A stretch of DNA of 11,143 nt, from assembly GCA_945876155.1 (NCBI GenBank), contig CAMCMW010000026.1, positions 1-11,143 on the forward strand, read 5' to 3'. The stretch is from an uncultured Ruminococcus sp. GTDB taxonomy: Bacteria > Bacillota > Clostridia > Oscillospirales > Ruminococcaceae. A model generated the notes under the pieces. That model was not told where the DNA came from, searched no databases, and saw only the letters and a list, made by a program, of their open reading frames with translations. Both the position numbers and the translations under genes were made by a program. Positions 5,073-11,143 of the stretch are shown one piece after another. Numbering within the stretch: the first letter of the stretch is position 1; each line of letters opens with the position of its first letter.

Positions 5073-8000
5073 TTATCCGGCATTCTTCATTGTAGTCAGC
5101 ACTTCCTCCATCAGCTTTTCCGGCGGTTGTCCGGCAGCAAGCTTTACGCTGATATACGGTTTTGCAAGGCTGTTGAAGAGTATTCTTCCCTTGAAACCGC
5201 TGGAAAGTGCGCTTATCTGTTCCGGTTTCGGACTGTTTACATAGAAAAACAGGTTTTCTTTCCTCTGCTGTATTTCCGTTATGCCTAAACCTGCGGCGGT
5301 GTTTCGCAGAAGTGCGGCGTCAAGGAGTCCGGTGACTGCTTTAGGAGGGTCACCGTAGCGGTCTATCAGCTCGTCAAGCATTTCCATTCTGTCCTCCGGG
5401 GTTTCAATTGCCGCAATTTTCTTGTACACGTCAATTCTCTGGGCGGTACTTTCAATGTACTTCTCCGGAATGTGTGCGTCAATGCGGATATCAACGGAAC
5501 AGTCGGCGGCTTTCTGTATCGGCTCGCCCTTTTCCTCTGCAATAGCCTCTGTCAGCAGTCTTAAATACATATCGTATCCTACCGCCTCCATGTGACCGTG
5601 CTGACGACCGCCTAAAATACTTCCCGCACCCCTTATTTCAAGGTCACGCAGAGCAAGTCTGAATCCGCTGCCGAACTGGGTAAACTCCCTCATTGCGTTA
5701 AGTCTTTTTGAGGCAACCTCCGTCAGCACCTTTTCACGACGGAATGTGAAGTACGCATAGGCTCTTCTGTTGGAGCGTCCCACACGCCCTCTTAACTGGT
5801 AAAGCTGGGAAAGACCGAATCTGTCGGCATCCTCTATAATAAGTGTGTTGACATTGGGTACGTCAACTCCGGTTTCTATAATAGTAGTACACACGAGAAT
5901 ATCAATCTCATGCTCCACAAGACTGTTCCATATCTCCGACATTTTTTCCTCTGTCATCTGACCGTGGGCGTAGGCTATTCTTGCGTCCGGCAGCAGTTCC
6001 TGAAGTCTTGCTGCACATCCGGAAATGCTGTCCACTCTGTTGTGGATATAGTACACCTGACCGCCTCTTTTAAGCTCCCTTGTGATTGCCTGCAAAAGCA
6101 TAGCCATGTTGTACTCCACAACATAGGTCTGGACTGGGTGTCTGTCCTGGGGCGGTTCTTCAATGACCGACATATCACGGATACCGCTCATTGCCATATT
6201 AAGGGTTCTCGGAATAGGTGTGGCAGAAAGTGTCAGCACGTCAACCCCGGAAAAGTACTCCTTGAACTTCTCCTTGTGCGCCACTCCGAAACGCTGTTCC
6301 TCATCTATAATAGCAAGTCCCAGTGCTTTGAACTCGATATCCTTCTGCACCAGTCTGTGAGTACCTATTATAATGTCGATAAGACCTTTTTTCAGCCGCT
6401 TTATGATATCCTGCTGCTGTTTCGGGGTGCGGAATCGTGAGATAAGCTCGATGTTTACCGGAAACTGCTCAAATCTGCGCAAGGCAGTCTGATAGTGCTG
6501 CATGGCAAGGACTGTGGTGGGGACAAGTATTGCGCACTGCTTTCCGCTCATAACGCATTTCATTGCCGCCCTCAGTGCAACCTCAGTCTTGCCGAAACCA
6601 ACGTCGCCGCAAAGCAGTCTGTCCATAGGACGGCTTTTTTCCATGTCTTCCTTAATCTCGCTTATGGACTGCAATTGGTCGTCAGTTTCCGCATAGGGGA
6701 AACGTGCCTCGAAGTCCTTCTGCATTTCGTCGTCCGGCAGAAAGGCAATGCCCTTGCTCTGCTCCCTTTTTGCGTAAAGCTTAATCAGTTCCTCCGCCAT
6801 GTCCTTGACGGCTCTCTTTACGTTGTTTCTGGTTTTCTGCCACTCCGCAGAGGACAGTTTGTTAAGCTTTACTCCTGTATCGTCCCTCGGTCCGATATAC
6901 TTTGAAACCATGTCAAGCTGTGTGACCGGAACATATAAGACGTCCTTTCCGGCGTACTGAATGGTAATATAATCCTTTGTGATTCCCTCCAGCTCCAGTT
7001 TTCTGATACCCACAAAACGCCCGATACCGTGGAGAGAGTGTACCACTAAATCTCCGGCTGTGATGTCCGACAGACTGCGTATCTCCTCGCCCTTCTTGTG
7101 CTTTTTCTTCTTTTTCTTTGAGGACGCCGCCTTCGCCTGGGTTATGACCGCCGTTTTGTTTTCAAGGTACTCAAATCCCCCCGAAAGACTTCCTGTCATA
7201 AGAAGAACTCTTCCCGGCTGACAGGTACTGTCCGGCTTTGCAATATCACAGCCTATTCCGGCTTCTTCAAGGTCCTGCTTTATAATAGGAAGGGTTTTCT
7301 CACTTCCGGCAATGAGCATCGTCCGGAATCCTCTTTCACAGTAGCTGTGCAGATCCTCGTTAAGCTGGCGCATTTCTCCGCCCCATGGTGCATTCTGGAC
7401 TCCCTCGAAGTTAACTATTTTCTTATAGCCTACCCTGTCCAGTCCGGAAACAAAATTGCTCATAAACAGGCACTTGTTCTGCTGTGCCATTTCCACTATC
7501 TGAGAAAACTCGAAATAATGTCCTTCAAGTCCACGGCAGAGTACGCCCTCTTCAAGGAGGATTTTGCAGTCCTCGTTATACTGTGCGGTAACGCCCTTTG
7601 CTGTTTCCACGGCGTTTGTGTACTCCGCAAACACCACAAGTCCCTTTGCATATTCAAAAAGGGACGGTATTTCCTCATAAATAAGCGGAATGTACTTGTC
7701 AATACAGTCAAGCTCGTTTCCCTCTCTCAGCTTTTCCACATCACAGGAGAGATTCTCCCTTATGATATCCGCCTTTTTACTGCGGATTGATTTGGCAAGC
7801 TTTTCTATTTTGTCCGCAAGAGCGATTCTGTCGGTGATTGTTTCAACGGCTGGTGCAATTTTAAACTCGTCAATGCTGTCGGTACGGCGCTGTGTTTCCG
7901 TATCGAAATAGGACATACTGTCAATATCGTCCCCCCACAGTTCAATTCTCACCGGCTGTTCCGACTGTACCGGAAAAATATCCGCAATTGCTCCTCTTAC

Positions 8001-8522
8001 CGAAAACTGCGACGGGCCTTCAACCTTGTCACTGCGCACATAGCCCATATCCACAAGCTTTGATTTCAGCGTTTCAAGGTCAAGCTGAGAGCCGCTTTTT
8101 ATTGTAACGGTGTACTCCGAAAGCACCTCCGGCGGAATCACCGGCTGCATTGCCGCTTCAGCAGACGCCGCAAGAACACGGCACTCACCGTCAAGGACAG
8201 CAGAAAGTGCCTCAATTCGCTGGTGTTCGTAATCTCTTGACATTCCCTCGGCTGAGGTCAGAAATATTTCTCTTGCCGGAAAAAGCATTGCCATGCGATT
8301 AGTCTGCGACATCATATTTATGTCATCACACAGTTTTTTCGCCTCCGCCTCGGTATCGGTTATAACGAGAACAAAACCATTTTCGCTGAGTGTGTAAAGC
8401 ATCTGTGACTTGTGAATATGTGACAGTCCGGCGGCGCACACCGGTGATATGCCGGATTTTATGCAGTTTTCAACAGTTTTCCAGCCGTCGAGTTCTCTGA
8501 ACGTTTGTTTAAAAAATTCCAT
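5073..8522 (-). CDS. mfd: Transcription-repair coupling factor Mfd
   Basis: This 1149-residue protein matches the usual Mfd length of about 1150. Mfd displaces RNA polymerase stalled at DNA damage and recruits UvrA. The N-terminal UvrB-like region has a degenerate nucleotide loop (GLSHIHKS, 32-39) and the RGAIADIFP segment (176-184). The RNA-polymerase-interacting domain is at about 487-545 (DLVVHSLHGIGRFVGI). The SF2 translocase has Walker A GDVGFGKT (639-646), DEEQ (740-743), LSATPIPR (765-772) and the motif VI region LRGRVGRSNRR (910-920). The C-terminal regulatory domain contains RIDVYKKIA (1029-1037). A lysine-rich tract (469-478) links the N-terminal part to the polymerase-interacting domain. 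The start at 8522 is chosen because GGGAGGT (8527-8533) lies just upstream. A 31-residue upstream extension would read through palindromic repeat DNA and lacks family similarity. It is the last gene of the glmU-pth-mfd run; no clear terminator follows. Confidence 0.97.
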   Translation of the reverse strand: MEFFKQTFRELDGWKTVENCIKSGISPVCAAGLSHIHKSQMLYTLSENGFVLVITDTEAEAKKLCDDINMMSQTNRMAMLFPAREIFLTSAEGMSRDYEHQRIEALSAVLDGECRVLAASAEAAMQPVIPPEVLSEYTVTIKSGSQLDLETLKSKLVDMGYVRSDKVEGPSQFSVRGAIADIFPVQSEQPVRIELWGDDIDSMSYFDTETQRRTDSIDEFKIAPAVETITDRIALADKIEKLAKSIRSKKADIIRENLSCDVEKLREGNELDCIDKYIPLIYEEIPSLFEYAKGLVVFAEYTNAVETAKGVTAQYNEDCKILLEEGVLCRGLEGHYFEFSQIVEMAQQNKCLFMSNFVSGLDRVGYKKIVNFEGVQNAPWGGEMRQLNEDLHSYCERGFRTMLIAGSEKTLPIIKQDLEEAGIGCDIAKPDSTCQPGRVLLMTGSLSGGFEYLENKTAVITQAKAASSKKKKKKHKKGEEIRSLSDITAGDLVVHSLHGIGRFVGIRKLELEGITKDYITIQYAGKDVLYVPVTQLDMVSKYIGPRDDTGVKLNKLSSAEWQKTRNNVKRAVKDMAEELIKLYAKREQSKGIAFLPDDEMQKDFEARFPYAETDDQLQSISEIKEDMEKSRPMDRLLCGDVGFGKTEVALRAAMKCVMSGKQCAILVPTTVLAMQHYQTALRRFEQFPVNIELISRFRTPKQQQDIIKRLKKGLIDIIIGTHRLVQKDIEFKALGLAIIDEEQRFGVAHKEKFKEYFSGVDVLTLSATPIPRTLNMAMSGIRDMSVIEEPPQDRHPVQTYVVEYNMAMLLQAITRELKRGGQVYYIHNRVDSISGCAARLQELLPDARIAYAHGQMTEEKMSEIWNSLVEHEIDILVCTTIIETGVDVPNVNTLIIEDADRFGLSQLYQLRGRVGRSNRRAYAYFTFRREKVLTEVASKRLNAMREFTQFGSGFRLALRDLEIRGAGSILGGRQHGHMEAVGYDMYLRLLTEAIAEEKGEPIQKAADCSVDIRIDAHIPEKYIESTAQRIDVYKKIAAIETPEDRMEMLDELIDRYGDPPKAVTGLLDAALLRNTAAGLGITEIQQRKENLFFYVNSPKPEQISALSSGFKGRILFNSLAKPYISVKLAAGQPPEKLMEEVLTTMKNAG

Positions 8523-8526
8523 TCTG

Positions 8527-8533
8527 ACCTCCC
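8527..8533 (-). promoter_or_regulatory. Ribosome binding site deciding the mfd start
   Basis: GGGAGGT on the minus strand is 4 nt from the ATG at 8522. This is a near-perfect anti-16S match and argues against the longer reading frame that opens at 8615 inside a repeat element. Confidence 0.9.
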
Positions 8534-8551
8534 TTTTTAAAGCACAAAACA

Positions 8552-8578
8552 GCATACCCCCATTAAAGGGGGGAATGC
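8552..8578. repeat. G/C-block hairpin in the mfd leader
   Basis: GCAT-A-CCCCC (8552-8561) pairs with GGGGG-A-ATGC (8569-8578), with one A/A mismatch and a 7-nt loop (8562-8568). It ends about 19 nt upstream of the mfd ribosome binding site. No U-tract follows on the minus strand, so it is not an intrinsic terminator. It may be a dispersed palindrome or a processing or stability structure between pth and mfd. Confidence 0.55.
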
Positions 8579-8601
8579 CGTGATAATAGTATTTTTTGTA
8601 T

Positions 8602-8675
8602 GTAGGGGCGACCAATGGTCGCCCGTTAGTTTAATGCGGATATTTTGTTTTCGGGCGAGCAATGCTCGAGCCTAC
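8602..8675. repeat. 74-bp MITE-like element with paired hairpin termini
   Basis: The two 24-nt ends (8602-8625 and 8652-8675) are inverted copies pairing at 19 of 24 positions around a 26-nt AT-rich spacer. Each end is itself a palindrome around AAT: GGGCGACC/GGTCGCCC in the left end is perfect, and GGGCGAGC with GCTCGAGC in the right end has two mismatches. The element ends 2 bp from the pth stop codon. I recall similar GTAGGGGCGACC-type palindromes between genes in many gut Firmicutes, but could not check. It encodes nothing. No target-site duplication is evident. Confidence 0.65.
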
Positions 8676-8677
8676 GG

Positions 8678-9304
8678 TTATGAATTGAACTTATTCATCG
8701 CCTCGTCAGTCTTTCCACTGACCATAAGCTCCAGTGCCTCACAGGCGTTTTCAGCCGCCTTGTCCATCTTTTCCTTGTCCTCGTCACTGAAATGCCCCAG
8801 CACCCAGTCTGCAAGGTCATATTTTGGGTGCGGTTTCTTGCCTACTCCCATTTTTATCCTCGGAAAAGTGTCCTCACCGGTCAGATGAATAATGCTCTTG
8901 ATACCGTTGTGACCGCCGTCACTGCCCTTTCGTCTTATGCGCAGTCTGCCCGGTTCAAGGGATATATCGTCGTATACTATTATAACGTGGTCAATGTCCA
9001 GCTTGTAAAAGTTCATTGCCTCCTCTATTGCCTGACCGCTGTTATTCATGTATGTTGTGGGTTTCAGCACAACGCAGTGCTTACCGCCGATTGAAACATC
9101 TCCGCAGAGAGACTTGAACTTCATTCTCTTTATATCAAAACCCAGCTTTTCCCCAAGCTTATCCACAACCATGTATCCGGCGTTATGCCTTGTACCCTCA
9201 TACTGCAAACCGGGATTTCCCAGTCCGGCGATGAGATACTCAACCTTTCCGGACGGCAGGTTTTCTTCCTTTGATATCTGCCTGAATTTGTCAAATATAC
9301 TCAT
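8678..9304 (-). CDS. pth: Peptidyl-tRNA hydrolase
   Basis: This 208-residue enzyme cleaves the ester bond of peptidyl-tRNAs that drop off ribosomes, freeing tRNA for reuse in the cytoplasm. The family signatures are all present: GLGNPG (Asn30), TRHNAGY with the catalytic His40, KPTTYMNNSG (Asn87), YDDISLEPG (Asp112) and GSDGGHNGIKSI (Asn133). These correspond to His20, Asn10, Asn68, Asp93 and Asn114 in the E. coli enzyme. An N-terminal extension of about 20 residues (MSIFDKFRQISKEENLPSGK) precedes the usual start of the fold. No better internal start is available. The ATG lies 5 nt after the glmU stop and has only a weak purine-rich site (GGAAA) further upstream, so translational coupling to glmU is likely. 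The pairing with glmU and mfd matches the Bacillus spoVC region. Confidence 0.97.
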   Translation of the reverse strand: MSIFDKFRQISKEENLPSGKVEYLIAGLGNPGLQYEGTRHNAGYMVVDKLGEKLGFDIKRMKFKSLCGDVSIGGKHCVVLKPTTYMNNSGQAIEEAMNFYKLDIDHVIIVYDDISLEPGRLRIRRKGSDGGHNGIKSIIHLTGEDTFPRIKMGVGKKPHPKYDLADWVLGHFSDEDKEKMDKAAENACEALELMVSGKTDEAMNKFNS

Positions 9305-9309
9305 TTATA

Positions 9310-10689
9310 TCACGCTTTTTCCAGTCTTTTTTTCAGTTTCCTCAGGCTGTAGCCTTCTTTAATCTGGACTGTTCCCCTGTCAATTGCAAGAGCGTAGTCC
9401 GGAACATCTTTGGTAACGGTAGTACCAGCGGCGGTGTAAACGCCCTTTCCAAGCTTTACAGGAGCAATAAGGTTGGTGTTGCAGCCGATAAAGCAGTTGT
9501 CACCGATTTCACAGCGGCTCTTTACTATACCGTCGTAGTTTACGGTAACTGTTCCACAGCCGAAGTTTACCTTCTTGCCGACGTCGGAATCGCCCACATA
9601 GGTGAGGTGAGCAACAGCAGTACCCTCGCCGATTGTGGAATTCTTGATTTCAACAAAGTCGCCGATTTTAACGCCGCTTTTGATATGACTGCCCGGTCTG
9701 ATGTGTACCCACGGACCGATTTTAACACCGGCATCAATGGTAGACTTGAACGCCTGAACGTAGTTTAAGCTTACACCGTCCTTGATATCGCAGTCGTCTA
9801 TAATACAGTTAGGACCAATAAGGCAGTTTTTGCCTATAACTGTCTTTCCTCTCAGGTGTGTACCAGCCATAATCTCAGTACCTGCGCCGATTTCAACGTC
9901 ACGTCCGATAACAACACCGTCAATGCAGTTGAACTCAACGCCGTTTTCAAGGTGCTTTTCGATAACAGCCATTCTTGCAACCGTGTTAAGCTCCAGCAGT
10001 CCTTTTCTGTCGTTTGCGCCCAGAACAACGTCCGGATTTTCGGAGATATATGCGTTTACTCGTCTTCCCTTGTTAAGGGCAATGAAAACGCTGTCTGTCA
10101 GGTAGTATTCACCCTGGGAATTATTGGTTGTAAGCTCTCCCAAGTACTCCATAAGGTCGGCTGTCTTAAACCAGTATGCGCCGGAATTGATTTCCTTTAT
10201 CTCCTTCTGCGCAATTGTAGCGTCCTTTTCCTCAACAATTGAAGTGATACCGTTTTCGCCTCTTATAATCCTGCCGTAGCCCTTTGGATTCTCCGAAACG
10301 GCTGTTATAACTGTGATTGAGTTGCCCTCGCTTTCGTGCATTTCAAGGGACTTCTTTATTGTTTCGGAGTCAATAAACGGTGCGTCACCGCAGAGTACCA
10401 GCGTATTTCCTCCGCCGTTTTCTTTCATAAAGGGTACTGCCTGCATAACCGCATGACCAGTACCCAGTCTTTCGCTCTGGAGGACTGTTTCATAGCGACC
10501 GTTTAAGTACTCGTCTATCATCTCGGACATAAAGCCTTTTACTATACAGAGTTTATTGATTCCGGCACCCTCGCAAGCCTTTATTACCCATTCAAGCATA
10601 GGCTCACCCAGTACTTTAAACATAGGCTTTGGTATGTCAGCTTTCATTCTCTTTCCCTGACCGCCAGCCAGTATTACAGCATTATTCAT
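9310..10689 (-). CDS. glmU: Bifunctional UDP-GlcNAc pyrophosphorylase / glucosamine-1-phosphate acetyltransferase GlmU
   Basis: This 459-residue cytoplasmic enzyme makes UDP-N-acetylglucosamine, the entry sugar nucleotide for peptidoglycan and teichoic acid. It acetylates GlcN-1-P and then uridylates the product. The N-terminal uridyltransferase domain has LAGGQGKRMK (7-16), GTGHA (76-80), GDAPFI (101-106, metal ligand Asp102), EEKDA (153-157) and NNSQGEYYLTD (189-199). The C-terminal left-handed beta-helix (from about 250) has hexapeptide repeats and the acetyltransferase signature AHLTYVGDS with catalytic His361, equivalent to His363 in E. coli, plus NYDG (384-387). Full length agrees with the family (about 456). 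The ATG at 10689 is preceded by GAGG at 10-nt spacing. It is the first gene of the run that continues into pth and mfd. No strong promoter consensus was found upstream on this strand. Confidence 0.97.
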   Translation of the reverse strand: MNNAVILAGGQGKRMKADIPKPMFKVLGEPMLEWVIKACEGAGINKLCIVKGFMSEMIDEYLNGRYETVLQSERLGTGHAVMQAVPFMKENGGGNTLVLCGDAPFIDSETIKKSLEMHESEGNSITVITAVSENPKGYGRIIRGENGITSIVEEKDATIAQKEIKEINSGAYWFKTADLMEYLGELTTNNSQGEYYLTDSVFIALNKGRRVNAYISENPDVVLGANDRKGLLELNTVARMAVIEKHLENGVEFNCIDGVVIGRDVEIGAGTEIMAGTHLRGKTVIGKNCLIGPNCIIDDCDIKDGVSLNYVQAFKSTIDAGVKIGPWVHIRPGSHIKSGVKIGDFVEIKNSTIGEGTAVAHLTYVGDSDVGKKVNFGCGTVTVNYDGIVKSRCEIGDNCFIGCNTNLIAPVKLGKGVYTAAGTTVTKDVPDYALAIDRGTVQIKEGYSLRKLKKRLEKA

Positions 10690-10748
10690 TCTGAAAATTC
10701 CTCTTTTCCTTTATACTAAAGATTTTTTAATCTGTTTTTGTGTTATGT

Positions 10749-10774
10749 ACTTTCTTTGAATGCACAAAGAAAGT
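10749..10774. repeat. 10-bp perfect inverted repeat in the glmU leader
   Basis: ACTTTCTTTG (10749-10758) and CAAAGAAAGT (10765-10774) are perfectly complementary around a 6-nt loop. Neither strand continues into a U-tract, so it is not a terminator. It could be a regulator binding site, an RNA hairpin in the glmU leader, or one copy of a dispersed palindrome. Confidence 0.65.
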
Positions 10775-10965
10775 TAATCCACCCCAGGACTTGCAAAAAA
10801 ATCACATATCGCAAACTTATCCACTATAATATATTATGACAATAAAATGAAGATTTTTCAAGTGATTTTTCAAAAAAATTCTGAAACTTAAAATTTTTGT
10901 GAATATTGCTACAAAATTAACATCAAGATTTTTTTCAAAAACATATGGAATTTTGCTTTGATATA

Positions 10966-10974
10966 TGATATAAT
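10966..10974 (+). promoter_or_regulatory. Extended -10 promoter of ppdK
   Basis: TATAAT (10969-10974) is preceded by TG one base upstream (10966-10967). The -35 position at 17-bp spacing (10946-10951, TGGAAT) matches poorly, so recognition probably leans on the extended -10. Transcription would start near 10981, giving a leader of about 70 nt. Confidence 0.65.
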
Positions 10975-10986
10975 ATTAAGTAACCG

Positions 10987-11020
10987 GACCGAAAGGGCGT
11001 ATTCTGTCTTTTTTCCGGTC
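10987..11020 (+). promoter_or_regulatory. Stem-loop in the ppdK leader
   Basis: GACCG-AAA (10987-10994) pairs with TTT-C-CGGTC (11012-11020) with one bulged C, leaving a loop of about 17 nt. An alternative 6-bp stem, ACCGGA/TCCGGT (10983-10988/11014-11019), is mutually exclusive with it. The hairpin begins just after the predicted start site and ends about 16 nt before the GGAGG site. I do not recognise it as a known riboswitch. Confidence 0.45.
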
Positions 11021-11051
11021 TTTAGTAAAAAAATCTGGAGGTATAAAACCA

Positions 11052-11143
11052 ATGGCAAAGAAATATTGCTACCTTTTCTCTGAAGGTAATGCTAACATGA
11101 GAGAACTCCTCGGCGGTAAGGGCGCTAACCTGGCTGAAATGAC
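11052..11143 (+). CDS. ppdK: Pyruvate, phosphate dikinase, N-terminal fragment (cut by window end)
   Basis: The first 30 codons read MAKKYCYLFSEGNANMRELL followed by GGKGANLAEM. This is the characteristic N-terminus of bacterial pyruvate phosphate dikinase, where the GGKGANL segment belongs to the nucleotide-binding domain. The full enzyme (about 870-880 residues) interconverts pyruvate, ATP and phosphate with phosphoenolpyruvate, AMP and pyrophosphate. In many anaerobic Clostridia it serves glycolysis or gluconeogenesis. The start is supported by GGAGG (11037-11041) 10 nt upstream and by a nearby extended -10 promoter. It is transcribed divergently from glmU. PEP synthase shares a similar early motif, but the opening residues favour PPDK. 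Confidence 0.93.
   Translation, partial: MAKKYCYLFSEGNANMRELLGGKGANLAEM

Larger units (their letters stand above)
10690..11051. other. Divergent intergenic control region between glmU and ppdK
   Basis: This 362-bp stretch has no credible gene. It holds the glmU ribosome binding site near its left end, a 10-bp perfect palindrome (10749-10774), a strongly AT-rich tract (about 10825-10980), the ppdK promoter, a leader hairpin and the ppdK ribosome binding site. For glmU the best minus-strand candidate is a weak TATAGT preceded 17 bp upstream by TTCATT in the AT-rich tract, which I do not consider secure. Confidence 0.7.

Noticed and set aside
5061..5082. Possible mfd terminator hairpin (GGATA/TATCC)
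   Set aside because: The stem is only about 5 AT-rich pairs, overlaps the stop codon and lacks a U-tract.
5910..6440. Plus-strand reading frame of 176 codons
   Set aside because: It lies entirely antisense to the conserved translocase region of mfd, with no family features or ribosome binding site.
7347..7790. Plus-strand reading frame of 147 codons
   Set aside because: Antisense to mfd; composition reflects the opposite-strand gene.
8523..8615. 31-residue upstream extension of Mfd
   Set aside because: It is encoded by palindromic repeat DNA, lacks Mfd similarity, and a strong GGGAGGT site sits just before the internal ATG at 8522.
10749..10774. Intrinsic terminator reading of the 10-bp palindrome
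   Set aside because: No U-tract on either strand, and both flanking genes point away from it.
10817..10825. DnaA-box-like TTATCCACT
   Set aside because: A single imperfect match with no cluster of boxes and no origin-associated genes nearby.

Overview
The window looks like part of a chromosome from an anaerobic gut Firmicute of the Clostridia, most likely a Ruminococcus-type fibre- or starch-associated bacterium. The clues are a type I dockerin, Ser/Thr/Asn-rich surface proteins with short charged C-terminal tails, AT-rich intergenic DNA with GGAGG/GAGGTG ribosome binding sites, a pyruvate phosphate dikinase gene, and the conserved housekeeping order glmU-pth-mfd. I cannot name the species from sequence alone.

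Layout, left to right. Bases 1-284 hold no gene but contain two elaborate inverted-repeat structures. Bases 285-1703 (minus) encode a Wzx-like polysaccharide flippase with its own extended -10 promoter. Bases 1841-4875 (minus) are a compact three-gene operon of secreted paralogues: a dockerin protein (first gene), then two proteins with low-complexity linkers and C-terminal membrane or wall-anchor-like tails. It has a clear promoter, a 5'-terminal stem-loop and a rho-independent terminator. Bases 5073-10689 (minus) are a housekeeping operon: glmU, pth and mfd, with a palindromic repeat element inserted between pth and mfd. Bases 10690-11051 are a divergent control region. The right edge holds the first 30 codons of ppdK on the plus strand.

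The most interesting part is the three-paralogue operon. All three proteins share one secreted domain of about 150 residues that I do not recognise as a named family. The dockerin protein carries a second, divergent copy whose segments appear in circularly permuted order (A-B-C then B'-C'-A'). One operon therefore seems to supply the same domain in a form able to dock to a cohesin scaffold and in two forms tethered to the cell surface. This fits a cell-surface or cellulosome/amylosome-like adhesion or scaffolding function, but ligand and role are inference.

The housekeeping genes link peptidoglycan precursor synthesis (GlmU), recycling of peptidyl-tRNA (Pth) and transcription-coupled repair (Mfd), an arrangement also known from Bacillus, where prs and ctc lie between glmU and pth. 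No frameshifts, RNA genes, insertion sequences with transposases or CRISPR arrays were seen.
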